A DNA stretch of 50,820 nt from Promethearchaeota archaeon. Lineage in GTDB: Archaea > Asgardarchaeota > Lokiarchaeia > Sigyniarchaeales > SOKP01. The stretch is from positions 1 through 50,820 of the forward strand of contig JAEOTS010000001.1 in assembly GCA_016839745.1 (NCBI GenBank), written 5' to 3'. The translations under genes and the position numbers were made by a program. The notes below the pieces were generated by a model, which saw nothing but the letters and a program-made list of their open reading frames with translations, made no database searches and had not been told where the DNA came from. Below, piece after piece: positions 7,244 through 16,924 of this stretch. The first letter of the stretch is position 1, and each line of letters starts with the position of its first letter.

Positions 7244-9412
7244 ATGGTCAAAAATAACGATATATCTTTCTTTTTTAACCCGAAAAGCATTGCAGTCATT
7301 GGAGCGAGTGGAACCCCAGGTAAAGTGGGATATAATGTGTTAAAAAACATTATTGACTCGAAATATTCTGGTAAATTATACCCTATAAATCCTAAAGCGA
7401 ATGAGATACTAGGAAATAAAGCTTACAAGAGTGTTTTTGATGTTCAAGAAAATATTGAAATAGCGATAGTTGTCATTCCAGGGAAATTTGTAAATCAAAT
7501 TGCAGATGAGTGTGGAAAAAAAGGTATAAAAGGATTGGTCGTCATTACTGCCGGGTTTAAAGAAATCGGTGGGGAAGGCATTAAGCGAGAACAAGAACTA
7601 ATTAAGATTGCTAAGAAGCATGGAATGAGAATTATAGGTCCAAACTGCCTTGGATTCATCGGTATTAATTATAATGGTTCTTTTGCTGCTAACACACCTA
7701 AAAAAGGAGAAATTGCGATGATATCTCAATCAGGTGCTATGTTAACCGGAATGATGGATTATTCTATGGACCAAGCGTTTGGTTTCTCGTGTAATATTAG
7801 TTTAGGTAATAAAGCCGATCTGGACGAAGTTGATTTTATTGAATATTTAGCTGAAGATCCAAACACGAAAGTCATTTTATGCTATTTAGAGAGCATTGAA
7901 AATGGAAATAAGTTTTTAGAAGTAGTCTCAAAAGTTGCACGAAAGAAACCAATAATTATCTTAAAATCGGGTGTCAGTGCTGCTGGAGCTAGAGCGGCTT
8001 CTAGTCATACGGGGGCTTTAGCTGGTTTGGATATTGCGTACGAGTTAGCTTTCGATAAATGTGGAGTTTTAAGAGCAAATACGATAGCAGACCTATTCGA
8101 TTATGGAGAAATTTTCTTATTCCAACCGATTCCTAAGATGAATTCTTTTGCAATAGTTACCAATGCTGGTGGTCCTGGTATCGTTGCTACAGATGCATTT
8201 GAGCGAGAAGGGTTAAAATTTGCTCAATTTTCTGAATCAATATTGCATAAGCTGCGCGAAAACTTACCAGCCGAAGCGGCAATTTTTAATCCAATTGATA
8301 TCATAGGTGACGCTTCTCCTGTTAGATATGAATTCACCATAAAGACGATATTTGGTTTAAATAATGAAGGAAGTCATGATGATATAGACGAGGACGATAT
8401 TACAACTTACGGAGCTCTTATTATTATGAGTCCACAAGCTCAAACGCAGCCAACTGATGTAGCTAAACTAATTCATAGATTATCATCTAAATCGTTATTA
8501 GATAAACCAATCGTTACAGCACTCGTAGGTGGAGTTTCAATGGTTGAAGCTACGAATTATTTAAAACAGAATCACATTCCTTGTTATCGATTTCCCGAAA
8601 GAGCTGCAGAAACTCTTAAAGCAATGGTTAAATATAATGATTTCCTCAATAGAGAGTCGTACGATAAGATAGAAATTCCAAAATTTAAAGTTAAAAAAGA
8701 AAGAGTTAGAGAAATTTTCGAAAACGCTAGAAAAGAAGGGAGAACAGTATTGCTAAGTCATGAAACGAGTGAAATTTTCGAAAATTATGGTATAATATCT
8801 CCTAAATCTCGATTAGCCAGAACACCGACCGAAGCAAGTAAATTACAAAATGAAATAGGTAAATCCGTTTTAAAGATTGTCAGTCCTCAAATAATCCATA
8901 AAACAGATGTAGGGGGTATTTTTTTAAACATAGAATCAGAACAGGACGCGTTTGAGGCGTATGTGCAAATTCTTGGCAATGTTAAAAGATTTGGTCCTCA
9001 AAACGCTCGTATTTTTGGCGTAGAAGTTCAAGAAATGATTGATTTTAAGAAACAAACAAAAGTAAACGAAATAATTATTGGTATGTCTAAAGATCCGCAG
9101 TTTGGTCCGTTAATTATGTTTGGAACAGGTGGTATTTATGCAAATTTCATGAAAGACGTATCTTTTGCGTTATCGTATAAATTTTCAAAAGATAGTGCAA
9201 AGAAATTAATCGAAAATACCAAGATATTTAGCCTTTTACAAGGCGTTAGAGGCGAACCTTCGTCAGATATTGACGCAATTATAGACGTTCTGTTAAGACT
9301 TTCTCAACTAGTAAACGATTTTCCCGAGATTGTCGAATTAGATATAAATCCTCTTCTATCGTTTGTAAAGGGATACAGTGCAGTAGATATAAAGATAACA
9401 ATATCACGATAA
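7244..9412 (+). CDS. acd: ADP-forming acyl-CoA synthetase (acetate-CoA ligase type), fused subunits
   Basis: This 722-residue enzyme converts an acyl-CoA plus ADP and phosphate to the acid, CoA and ATP, the energy-conserving last step of sugar, peptide or acetyl-CoA fermentation in archaea. The N-terminal half is the alpha part: a CoA-binding Rossmann domain (IAVIGASGTPGKVG, residues 16-29), the succinyl-CoA ligase-like domains, and the phosphohistidine in SSHTGALAG (His255). The C-terminal part (about 495-722) is the ATP-grasp beta part, with the IIHKTDVGGI motif holding the second phosphohistidine. Alpha and beta are fused in that order, as in many archaeal enzymes. Substrate range cannot be read from the sequence. 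It is followed 65 bases later, on the same strand, by the BioD-like/DRTGG protein, so an operon is likely. Confidence 0.93.
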   Translation: MVKNNDISFFFNPKSIAVIGASGTPGKVGYNVLKNIIDSKYSGKLYPINPKANEILGNKAYKSVFDVQENIEIAIVVIPGKFVNQIADECGKKGIKGLVVITAGFKEIGGEGIKREQELIKIAKKHGMRIIGPNCLGFIGINYNGSFAANTPKKGEIAMISQSGAMLTGMMDYSMDQAFGFSCNISLGNKADLDEVDFIEYLAEDPNTKVILCYLESIENGNKFLEVVSKVARKKPIIILKSGVSAAGARAASSHTGALAGLDIAYELAFDKCGVLRANTIADLFDYGEIFLFQPIPKMNSFAIVTNAGGPGIVATDAFEREGLKFAQFSESILHKLRENLPAEAAIFNPIDIIGDASPVRYEFTIKTIFGLNNEGSHDDIDEDDITTYGALIIMSPQAQTQPTDVAKLIHRLSSKSLLDKPIVTALVGGVSMVEATNYLKQNHIPCYRFPERAAETLKAMVKYNDFLNRESYDKIEIPKFKVKKERVREIFENARKEGRTVLLSHETSEIFENYGIISPKSRLARTPTEASKLQNEIGKSVLKIVSPQIIHKTDVGGIFLNIESEQDAFEAYVQILGNVKRFGPQNARIFGVEVQEMIDFKKQTKVNEIIIGMSKDPQFGPLIMFGTGGIYANFMKDVSFALSYKFSKDSAKKLIENTKIFSLLQGVRGEPSSDIDAIIDVLLRLSQLVNDFPEIVELDINPLLSFVKGYSAVDIKITISR

Positions 9413-9477
9413 TAGTAATAATTTAAGTTAAAATTAATATAAAAAAAAGTAAAATAAGAGTTAAAAAAGTGAGAAAA

Positions 9478-10542
9478 ATGGTAAAAGCGTTTTATTTGTG
9501 TTCGTTGAAGGAACGAGCTGGAAAAAGTTTTCTTTCTATTGGCTTTATTCAAAAATTACAAAAAGAAGGTAAGAAATTTGCTTACTTTAAACCAATCGGA
9601 TGCCCAAAAGGGGCGTTTAGTTTAAAGGCTGATAAAGACATAGATTTTATATTAAGAACTGTATATAAGGGTAAGGAGCCTTACGATAAAGTTTGTCCAA
9701 TCTCTATCCCTGATGCGTACTATATTGACTTAATAGATGCTGATAAGAAAGTGGAGTATTTAGATAAGATTATGTCAACTTATGAAGAAATTTCTAAAGC
9801 TGTAGATTATGTAATAATTGAAGGAGCGCCTTCGGTCAGAAAATTCGTGAGAGTTGGTATTGACGATGTGAGCATAGCAAAGTCGTTAGGAATCAAGGAT
9901 ATGATATATGTAAGCCCCGAATCTTCAGATAAATGCATTGATAATATTTTTTTCACTAAAAACTATTTTGATTTCCGCGAAGTTAATCTGTCTGCAATCA
10001 TTTTTAATAAAATTGATTTCGAATACATACCAAGAATAAAAGAGCTTCAAAAAGGTCACATCGATAAGTATAACATTCCAGTATTGGGGATAATTGAAAG
10101 AAGCATCGAATTATTTTCTCCTCGGGTAATGGAAGTGTTAGAAGCTATCGGTGGAGAATTGATTAATGAAGCAGCTACAGCAGGATTGAGCAATACAGTT
10201 GAGACGATCATCATCGGGGCTATGAACGCTCAAGCCGCGTTGAAATACTTAAGACAAGTTAAAAAAGCTGCTGTAATTACAGGAGGAGATAGAGCAGATC
10301 TTGCCTTAGCAGCTCTGAACGAGGATGTGTCAGTGCTGATTTTAACGGGATTCATTCAACCTGATGCAAAAGTTGTAAATGTAGCCAACGAAAAGAAGAT
10401 TCCCATTATTTTGAGCCCATCAGACACATATACTACTATGAGAAACTTAGAGCGGTTAAAACCAGGGATACAAGAAGACGAAATTCAAGCAGTCTTGGAT
10501 TTGATGGAGAGTCAAATAGATTGGGAATTCTTGTTAAAATAA
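9478..10542 (+). CDS. BioD-like P-loop and DRTGG-domain protein (phosphotransacetylase N-terminal family)
   Basis: About 354 residues. The N-terminal 220 residues resemble dethiobiotin-synthetase-like P-loop domains, with ERAGKSFLSIGF in place of Walker A and IIEGAP as the Walker B region. Residues about 220-345 form a DRTGG domain (ITGGDRADLALAAL), which in CBS-type and Pta proteins is regulatory. This is the N-terminal part of long phosphotransacetylases without the catalytic Pta domain, so it is probably a sensor or regulator and not an acetyltransferase. Its place directly behind the ADP-forming acyl-CoA synthetase supports a role in acetyl-CoA/acetate control. ATG at 9478 is preferred over the GTG three codons upstream. 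Confidence 0.8.
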   Translation: MVKAFYLCSLKERAGKSFLSIGFIQKLQKEGKKFAYFKPIGCPKGAFSLKADKDIDFILRTVYKGKEPYDKVCPISIPDAYYIDLIDADKKVEYLDKIMSTYEEISKAVDYVIIEGAPSVRKFVRVGIDDVSIAKSLGIKDMIYVSPESSDKCIDNIFFTKNYFDFREVNLSAIIFNKIDFEYIPRIKELQKGHIDKYNIPVLGIIERSIELFSPRVMEVLEAIGGELINEAATAGLSNTVETIIIGAMNAQAALKYLRQVKKAAVITGGDRADLALAALNEDVSVLILTGFIQPDAKVVNVANEKKIPIILSPSDTYTTMRNLERLKPGIQEDEIQAVLDLMESQIDWEFLLK

Positions 10543-10583
10543 AAAAAAAAGTTTAAATCTCGAATTTGCAGCGTAATTTCCAT

Positions 10584-10862
10584 CTATGTTAGTCCTTCAA
10601 GAAGAGCTCCAAGTCCTATAAGGATGAAAAGAAATGCTAGCATCGGTAGTATAAAAATAATAAATACTATACCAATAATACCTAGAATTAATCCTGCTAT
10701 CGCCATACCTTTAGGATCATCTGCAATTATACCGATTACTCCAAAAACAATTGCCGCTCCTGGCAAATAGAAAGCACCGTAGGGAAGAGTTCCTAACAGC
10801 ATCCATGCAAAGAAACCTAATATACCACAAAGTAGAGCAAGAATACCAAATATTTTTCCCAT
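10584..10862 (-). CDS. Small hydrophobic DUF4190-like membrane protein
   Basis: About 92 residues with almost continuous hydrophobic character and Gly-rich helices (IFGILALLCGILGFFAW, then IAGLILGIIGIVFIIF). The glycine-spaced pattern and the central polar loop DDPKGM resemble DUF4190-type proteins of unknown role. ATG at 10862 is preferred; a GTG lies three codons upstream. It is convergent with the DRTGG gene. Confidence 0.7.
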   Translation of the reverse strand: MGKIFGILALLCGILGFFAWMLLGTLPYGAFYLPGAAIVFGVIGIIADDPKGMAIAGLILGIIGIVFIIFILPMLAFLFILIGLGALLEGLT

Positions 10863-10990
10863 TTTATTCACTAATTTCTCTTTTATTATTTTCTTTTTAA
10901 ATTTATATGATAATATGAGGAGAAGATCTATAAAAAAGTTAGTATAATAAATTGAATAATAATATTATGATTAAGCTTAAATGTGTAACT

Positions 10991-11668
10991 TTACTGGACT
11001 GATCCACAACTCGGGCAAAATTTAGCTTCAATCGGAACTTTTGTACCGCAATGAGCACAAAATTGTGGTTTTGTACCATAGTCTTCAGCTTCTATCTGGC
11101 CTTCTAAAGGCTTAGCAGGCGTATCGGTAGTAATTGGACTTGTAATACCTTGTTTAAACTTAGAAATCTTCGCTTCGATTTCTGCTCCGCTTTTACGTTT
11201 TTTTGCAAAAGAATTCGTAAGAACCCAGAATATTATCATCGCTGGTAGAAGTGCTATTATTGCAACGATGGAGAATATCATGTTGAAAATTGAGCCAAAC
11301 ATACCCATATACCCATAATCTACTGGGAAGAGCCCGAGAGAAAAGAGTATTGCAACAATAAATCCAATAGTCGTACCAATAGAAGCTATTAGTGATAGAT
11401 AGTAAGTCCAATCTTGAGATGTTTCTAAAAGATTTTCTTCAGTATTCCTTGTTTGGTTTATTATATAATTTATTCTAACTTTATTTCCTGTCGTGTAAGT
11501 TCCAAATATGATAACATCATCTGAAGAGCTTGCTAGCGAACCTTTTTTTGTCGAGAAACAATAATGGAGATTATTTGAAGAGTCTTCTAGCGTAAAAGAT
11601 AAATTCCCGGAATAGGACTTAGTAAATTCTCTAACTTTACCTTTCAGAACGATCGTACTTTCTGACAT
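10991..11668 (-). CDS. Membrane protein with C-terminal zinc ribbon
   Basis: About 225 residues. The N-terminal 80 residues look beta-rich, possibly OB-like (VLKGKVREF, LSFTLEDSS, VIIFGTY). Two membrane helices follow at about residues 95-115 and 125-150. The protein ends in a clear zinc ribbon, CAHCGT followed by CPSCGS. The ribbon should face the cytosol with the tail. ATG at 11668 is chosen over a GTG four codons upstream. Function unknown; zinc-ribbon membrane proteins of this sort are common in archaea. Confidence 0.78.
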   Translation of the reverse strand: MSESTIVLKGKVREFTKSYSGNLSFTLEDSSNNLHYCFSTKKGSLASSSDDVIIFGTYTTGNKVRINYIINQTRNTEENLLETSQDWTYYLSLIASIGTTIGFIVAILFSLGLFPVDYGYMGMFGSIFNMIFSIVAIIALLPAMIIFWVLTNSFAKKRKSGAEIEAKISKFKQGITSPITTDTPAKPLEGQIEAEDYGTKPQFCAHCGTKVPIEAKFCPSCGSVQ

Positions 11669-11836
11669 TTTACATTTCACTCTAAATTTTTTGACGAATT
11701 TATTTGATTCCTATTGATATAACATATATTTACCAATATAATTCTTTATTATTTACGCCATATTTCCTAGTTAAGAACTAATAATTTGAATTATAGATGT
11801 TGTTAGTTCTCTGTTAGGAACCAATTTAACCTTAAT

Positions 11837-12412
11837 TTAGGTTTTCTTAGTTCGGAAACCGTGTTCATATAATTTATCTCTAATAGGTTTCATTCCAGGA
11901 CAATCATCCCAATTTCCTTGATATTCACAACTAATACAATCCTTTTTAATACGGTTTGATCTTATGTAGGCTATTGCTCCTACTAAAAAATTAATTTCTA
12001 ACAATGTAAGTATTTTTATAAATAATGGGAACGGTAATAGAAATACGGAAACGAGATGTAAACCCACACCTATTCCGTTAGAGGCTTTTGAGAATATTTT
12101 TAGGAATCGGTACTTAGTTAAACCTACGACATTAAGAATTATAGGTAAAAAGAAGATAATAGAAATGAGATACATACCTATCAAATTGAAAACATTTCGT
12201 TCTACAAACAATAAAGTAAGAATTATAGTGATTATTACCATGGGGTAGAAAGTAAAGCACCCAATACAAAGGTGACGTTTTCCTACGTGATACACATGGT
12301 CTGAGAACTTGTCGCAATTTGGATGATGTGACAACATGATCGGTTTAAAATCTGATAAAAGTAAGCGGAAACGAGAAAATTTCAACTTTATCTTTTTAAA
12401 AAAATTTACCAT
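11837..12412 (-). CDS. DUF2085 membrane protein
   Basis: This protein of about 191 residues carries the DUF2085 signature: HHPNCDKFSDHV, then RHLCIGCFTFYP just before the first membrane helix. The paired His and Cys residues may bind a metal, but the family's function is not known. Hydrophobic segments follow at about 58-75, 80-98, 108-130 and 135-155. The C-terminus adds a second Cys group, CISCEYQGNWDDCPG. ATG at 12412 is preferred over the TTG at 12466, because the extra 18 residues are not part of the family. Confidence 0.82.
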   Translation of the reverse strand: MVNFFKKIKLKFSRFRLLLSDFKPIMLSHHPNCDKFSDHVYHVGKRHLCIGCFTFYPMVIITIILTLLFVERNVFNLIGMYLISIIFFLPIILNVVGLTKYRFLKIFSKASNGIGVGLHLVSVFLLPFPLFIKILTLLEINFLVGAIAYIRSNRIKKDCISCEYQGNWDDCPGMKPIRDKLYEHGFRTKKT

Positions 12413-12513
12413 AGTTAGTAATTTTCCCTCAAATATTTTTACGAAAATAGTTTTAATTGATTCCAAACAAATAAAAAAAAAAAAAGTAAATTATTGATAA
12501 ATAATATTCGAAA

Positions 12514-12726
12514 TTAATCTCTAACGACTAAATAGATGATACAGCCTATACATCCCGTAACCAAAACAATTAATAACCAGACTGCAGCATTCATGTCTCT
12601 TTTCTTAGCGTCCTTATAGACCCAAATTGCAATTAATAACGCGACGACAAACCATATTATTACAAAAACGATTATCATCAGATAAAGTCCGCCTAATAGT
12701 GCAAATGGATCAACTGGAAGAGTCAT
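12514..12726 (-). CDS. Small two-TM protein with YKDAKKR loop
   Basis: 70 residues: two membrane helices (about 10-38 and 47-67) joined by the short positively charged loop VYKDAKKRDMNAAVW. This layout is widespread among small archaeal and bacterial membrane proteins related to the N-terminal PLDc_N-type hairpin. No enzymatic motif. Start ATG at 12726. Confidence 0.75.
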   Translation of the reverse strand: MTLPVDPFALLGGLYLMIIVFVIIWFVVALLIAIWVYKDAKKRDMNAAVWLLIVLVTGCIGCIIYLVVRD

Positions 12727-13178
12727 TTTTTTTTTTCCTCAGTTTTAATTTTGTTAACTACAATTTTAAAAATTTGTTGTAATTAACATGGGTTTTCTAT
12801 TATTTAAAGGTGCTTATTTCCCAACACTAGCCCATTATCATAATACTTTCAATAGTTGGAATTATATATTTCTTTAAATTTAATTTCTGTTTGATAATTA
12901 TTATTTTTAAGTGCAAAAAAGGGTCAGCTTTAAAGAGGTATAAGCAAATTTTCAATCAGTATCGAACAACGCACCTCGCTTTCGTGATAATATTCTTAAT
13001 TTAAAATGTTATTTTTTGTCATAATTGGGGAATTTGTTAGCCTATTCGTCATTTCAATTATAAAAGTACTTAACTACACTTCGATTACAATTATAATTTA
13101 TAGAATTTTGTTTAGGTCGAGATGAAAATGTTCTACACAAAAAGTTTAATTATTGAGATGTAATTAAAGGAAATTAAT
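12727..13178. other. Intergenic region, 452 bases, divergent promoters
   Basis: AT-rich spacer between two divergent genes. I found no tRNA-like fold, repeat or convincing RNA gene. A 39-codon hydrophobic ORF at 13006-13125 on the plus strand has no clear ribosome binding site and is not called. The promoters of both flanking genes must lie here. Confidence 0.6.
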
Positions 13179-14729
13179 ATGAAATTAAGTACATCTACTT
13201 ATTTTCAGATAATTGCGCATCTTATTCTATTATCGTTTCAGTTAATGTTTTGGAATTTTATTATTGACGATGCGTTTATATCCTTTAGGTATGCTAAAAA
13301 CCTTTATTTCAATCAACAACTTGTTTTTAACGTAAACGAGACTCCCGTTGAAGGATATTCAAATTTTTTATGGGTATTATGGATAATAATGAGTTTTCCA
13401 TTAGATATTGAAATAATTCTATTCTCCAAAATATCTGGCGTAATTTTTAGCCACCTGAGCGTAATTATTCTTTATAAATTGGCGTTCAAAATCAATAATT
13501 CTAAGAATTTTAGTAATATGGTTATTTTATTCTATGTTCTAACTCCCAATATTGCATTGTGGTCAATAGGAGGGTTAGAAACATCGCTATTTTCTTTTTT
13601 ACTATTACTCTCCGTATATTCTTTTGTTCTCGATATAATTATTAGGAGAAATAAAATTATTAAGATGTCTCCTCTTTTTTTCGTACTCTTAAGCCTAACT
13701 CGTCATGAGGGTGCAATTGTATTCGGAATAACCTGTGTTTTTTTCATATTTTTACTTCTCCGGAAAAACAATGCTTCTTTAGTCACCAAATTATTCCAAT
13801 TCCTTTACTTTGTAGGGATTTTCTCAATAGTCTATTTTCCGTATTTCCTATGGAGAGTCCTTTACTATAATAATATATTACCACATACATTTATTGCTAA
13901 ACAGGGTGGATTCTCTATCCTTTCTTTCTTAGAACGATTTCTTTTTTATCTTCCCTTGTTAATCTTTCTTTTTCCAATTTTGGTTCTTATTGGCACTCAT
14001 TATATTAAAAACTTAAAAGTTCAATTTAGAAATGAGAAAAAACTATATCTTGTTTTAGTTATTCTAACTTTGTGTGTTTTATTACTCCTTTTAACGAGTT
14101 GGATGCCCGGATTTAGATTTACAGTGCCTATACTACCTTTAATTTATCTTTTACTCCCAAAATCTCTTAACTTTCTTATGATTTTAAATAATAACAAAGT
14201 AAAGCCCCCAAAAATTAGGAAAAATGTAAAGAAACTAACAATTTTAACAATATGTGTATCAAATATTTCACTTTTAGTAACTTTTTACCCGTTTGTTCAA
14301 ATATACGGTGCTGGAATAAGAGAGTGCAATATTACATTAGGAAATTGGATTAACGAGAACACTTTTAGCAACGCTTCTCTTGCAGTGTGGGATGCAGGAA
14401 CGATCCCTTTCTATTCCGATATACGCACAATAGATATATATCCAGATAGTTTACAGGATTTGCATCTATATAACAATCCAGAAGATGCAAATTACATTTT
14501 AAATCAGAATATAACTTTTCTTATATTGAATGACGAGTATTTTAGCTATATTAAAACGGATATTCGTTTTATTAATAATTACCACCTCATCTTTTACGCC
14601 CAGTTTTATTACGCTGATGGTTTCTATGGACAGGATTATATCTACCAGATATATTTGTTCAATGATTTTAATGTCTCTGAATCAGCGATAAACGCATTGA
14701 TTAACTCTTCTGAAAAGTTTTATATTTAA
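13179..14729 (+). CDS. GT-C type polyprenyl-phosphate-sugar glycosyltransferase (AftB/ArnT-like)
   Basis: The 516-residue protein has about ten membrane helices and a soluble C-terminal part. Early in the chain it has DDAFISFRYAKNL and VEGYSNFLWVLW, the conserved first-loop motif of a GT-C subfamily that includes mycobacterial AftB and many uncharacterised enzymes. The Asp pair in the first extracytoplasmic loop is the expected catalytic and metal-binding site. The enzyme would transfer a sugar from a lipid-phosphate carrier on the outer face of the membrane, for example to surface glycoproteins or lipids. Donor and acceptor are unknown. ATG at 13179 follows AAAGGAAATT. It ends 5 bases from the convergent nitroreductase gene. 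Confidence 0.82.
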   Translation: MKLSTSTYFQIIAHLILLSFQLMFWNFIIDDAFISFRYAKNLYFNQQLVFNVNETPVEGYSNFLWVLWIIMSFPLDIEIILFSKISGVIFSHLSVIILYKLAFKINNSKNFSNMVILFYVLTPNIALWSIGGLETSLFSFLLLLSVYSFVLDIIIRRNKIIKMSPLFFVLLSLTRHEGAIVFGITCVFFIFLLLRKNNASLVTKLFQFLYFVGIFSIVYFPYFLWRVLYYNNILPHTFIAKQGGFSILSFLERFLFYLPLLIFLFPILVLIGTHYIKNLKVQFRNEKKLYLVLVILTLCVLLLLLTSWMPGFRFTVPILPLIYLLLPKSLNFLMILNNNKVKPPKIRKNVKKLTILTICVSNISLLVTFYPFVQIYGAGIRECNITLGNWINENTFSNASLAVWDAGTIPFYSDIRTIDIYPDSLQDLHLYNNPEDANYILNQNITFLILNDEYFSYIKTDIRFINNYHLIFYAQFYYADGFYGQDYIYQIYLFNDFNVSESAINALINSSEKFYI

Positions 14730-14734
14730 GAAAT

Positions 14735-15550
14735 TTACTCTAATTTTAACCCCTTAACCGGTTTTCGTGAGCGAGGAGGGCAACGCTTATAAGTAATATT
14801 AGGATAGCCAATTGTAAAAGCGCCCATATGTTTCCCTCTTATACCTGCCAATTTCATTACTTTTTTACTTTCTAGTGCTGCGATCTGGACCCACCCGATC
14901 CAGCATGTACCCAAACCTAGTGATTGGGCTGCTAATCTCCCGTAGGTTATTATTATGCCTATGTTATGATCCGTAACAGGCATGTCCAATAATGAATATA
15001 CAAATATTACGTGAGGAGCGTCATGAAAGACGGGAACTTCAAAATACTTTTTTCTGATATTAAAATTTTCTTCATATTGTGCTTTCATTCCAGGATTTCG
15101 TGTTAAAGTTTCAATTACTGCATCTGAAATATTCTTCAATTTTTCTCGATCCGAAATAACTACATATTTCTCATATTGTAGATTATTCGCGGTAGGTGCA
15201 TATTGCATTATGTCTAATACTTTCTTTAATGTCTCTTTCGGAACTTCTCTTCTTTTATAATGTCGAATTGAACGAGTGGCTCTTATAAACTTGTAGAAAC
15301 TTTCATAGGGTACGACAGTTTCTAATTTGTCAATACCTTCAAAAGTAAAAGTGTCATCCCCGAAGCCTTCATATAATATGGCATCTTCGGGGCAAATAGC
15401 AATACAATGCCCACACAAATTACACGTATTGTCAACATCTTCAAAAAAAACTCTATTGTTTGATTCATCTATGAAAAAACGTCTGGGACATTCTTTTATA
15501 CACATTCGACAGCTATTACATTTTTCATAATTAATTCCTATTATTGGCAT
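14735..15550 (-). CDS. Nitroreductase fused to 2x[4Fe-4S] ferredoxin domain
   Basis: 271 residues. The N-terminal 60 residues hold two ferredoxin-type clusters, CNSCRMCIKECP and CNLCGHCIAICP. Residues about 85-265 are an FMN nitroreductase domain starting at the RATRSIRHYKRREVP segment, with APTANNLQ as the flavin-binding loop and a late LGTCWIGWVQ motif. Such ferredoxin-nitroreductases couple low-potential electrons to flavin reduction; the natural substrate is unknown. There is no signal peptide, and the family is common in anaerobes. The start ATG is directly before PIIGINYEKC. Confidence 0.92.
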   Translation of the reverse strand: MPIIGINYEKCNSCRMCIKECPRRFFIDESNNRVFFEDVDNTCNLCGHCIAICPEDAILYEGFGDDTFTFEGIDKLETVVPYESFYKFIRATRSIRHYKRREVPKETLKKVLDIMQYAPTANNLQYEKYVVISDREKLKNISDAVIETLTRNPGMKAQYEENFNIRKKYFEVPVFHDAPHVIFVYSLLDMPVTDHNIGIIITYGRLAAQSLGLGTCWIGWVQIAALESKKVMKLAGIRGKHMGAFTIGYPNITYKRCPPRSRKPVKGLKLE

Positions 15551-15712
15551 TATATTCCCTTTTTAATTTAGAATCGACATCATGCGATTAAGATAATAAA
15601 GAAATATAGGGAAAAGCAGCATTTATAATTTGATATTTAGAACTCCTAAGAATTACCAATCTTCAGATAGAATTAATGAATGATTTTTAAATCAACAAGT
15701 AATATTTTACTC

Positions 15713-16822
15713 ATGATTAATGAATTTTACGTAAAATTAGCCAAATTAGCAGTAAACTATGCTATAGAAGTTAAAAAAGGGCAACGCGTGCTCATAAGAG
15801 GACCAGCAATAGCACAAGAACTTTTTCAAGCTATTTACGCTGAGGTTCTAAAGGCTGGTGGTCATCCCTTATTAATTCCCGAAATCGAAGGAACAGACGA
15901 ATTACTTTATAAACATGGTTCTGAAGAACAACTTTTATATGTTGACGATGTTATAAAAACTATTGTTAAAGAATTTGATTGCCTCATCAATATTTTTGGA
16001 GATTATAATCGTAAAAAGCTCTCTTTAGTCGATCCAAAATTAATCGCCAAAGTTAAGGGCTCACCCGCTAACAAAGAGTTAGCAATGATATATATGAAAC
16101 GAGCTGCTGACGGAGAATTGAATTGGGTGGTTGTTCCTTACCCTTGCCATTCTTTTGCGCAAGAAGCAAACATGGATTTATTTTCTTATTCAGAGTTCGT
16201 TCAAAATGCATTACTTTTAGATAAGGAAGATCCCGTCAAGGAATGGAAGGAAATAGAGAAAAAACAAGATAAAATGGTTGAATTTTTGAACGAAGTTGAT
16301 AAAATTCAAGTTTTAGGTGAAGATACTAATTTAACGCTTTTAGTGAAGGGGAGAATATGGATAAACTCTTGTGGTCATCATAACTTACCTGATGGTGAAG
16401 TTGCTACATGTCCTTTGGAGAATTCTGTAAATGGACGCATAAGATTTACCTATCCCGGAATTTATCAAGGAAAAGAAATCGAAAATATCTATCTAGAATT
16501 TAAAGATGGTAAAGTAACAAAAGCTACAGCAGACAAGGCTGAAGATTTACTACAAGAGATAATAGCAATAAAAAACGCGAATATTATTGGTGAATTTGCT
16601 ATCGGAACAAACTATGGTATAACTGAATTTACTAAGAATATGCTCTTTGACGAGAAAATCGGAGGTACAATGCATTGTGCACTTGGATTTGGATTCCCAG
16701 AAACCGGATCAAAAAATGTAAGTGCCATTCATTGGGATATTCTTAAGGATATGACGCTTCCAGGTTCAAAAATTATTGCAGATGGGAAAGTTATATACGA
16801 AGAGGGTCAGTGGAAGATTTAA
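15713..16822 (+). CDS. M29 family aminopeptidase (thermophilic/AmpS type)
   Basis: The M29 metallo-aminopeptidase family removes N-terminal amino acids from peptides and uses two metal ions. The 369-residue form starts MINEFYVKLAKLAVNYA, matching usual family N-termini; an ATG 11 codons upstream (15680) gives an extension not typical of the family. Key features are GQRVLIRGP near the N-terminus, GEVATCPLENSVNGRI with a metal-ligand Glu, the ENIYLEFKDGKV strand, GEFAIGTN, and IGGTMHCALGFGF with the metal-binding His. Length fits the family. It is monocistronic and starts in a divergent gap with the nitroreductase. Confidence 0.9.
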   Translation: MINEFYVKLAKLAVNYAIEVKKGQRVLIRGPAIAQELFQAIYAEVLKAGGHPLLIPEIEGTDELLYKHGSEEQLLYVDDVIKTIVKEFDCLINIFGDYNRKKLSLVDPKLIAKVKGSPANKELAMIYMKRAADGELNWVVVPYPCHSFAQEANMDLFSYSEFVQNALLLDKEDPVKEWKEIEKKQDKMVEFLNEVDKIQVLGEDTNLTLLVKGRIWINSCGHHNLPDGEVATCPLENSVNGRIRFTYPGIYQGKEIENIYLEFKDGKVTKATADKAEDLLQEIIAIKNANIIGEFAIGTNYGITEFTKNMLFDEKIGGTMHCALGFGFPETGSKNVSAIHWDILKDMTLPGSKIIADGKVIYEEGQWKI

Positions 16823-16924
16823 ACAAAATTCTATTTTATTTTCTTTCATATTCTTGTTGTTAATAAACCTTTTAACTAATTTTTATCTTTAAATCTTTAA
16901 ATACAATAAATTTTACTTAGAAAT

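Noticed and set aside
9478..10542. Calling the BioD/DRTGG protein a phosphotransacetylase
   Set aside because: The catalytic Pta domain is absent; only the N-terminal and regulatory DRTGG parts are present.
13006..13125. 39-codon hydrophobic ORF on the plus strand in the 452-base gap
   Set aside because: No clear ribosome binding site, and hydrophobic reading is easily produced by T-rich DNA. Nothing else supports coding.
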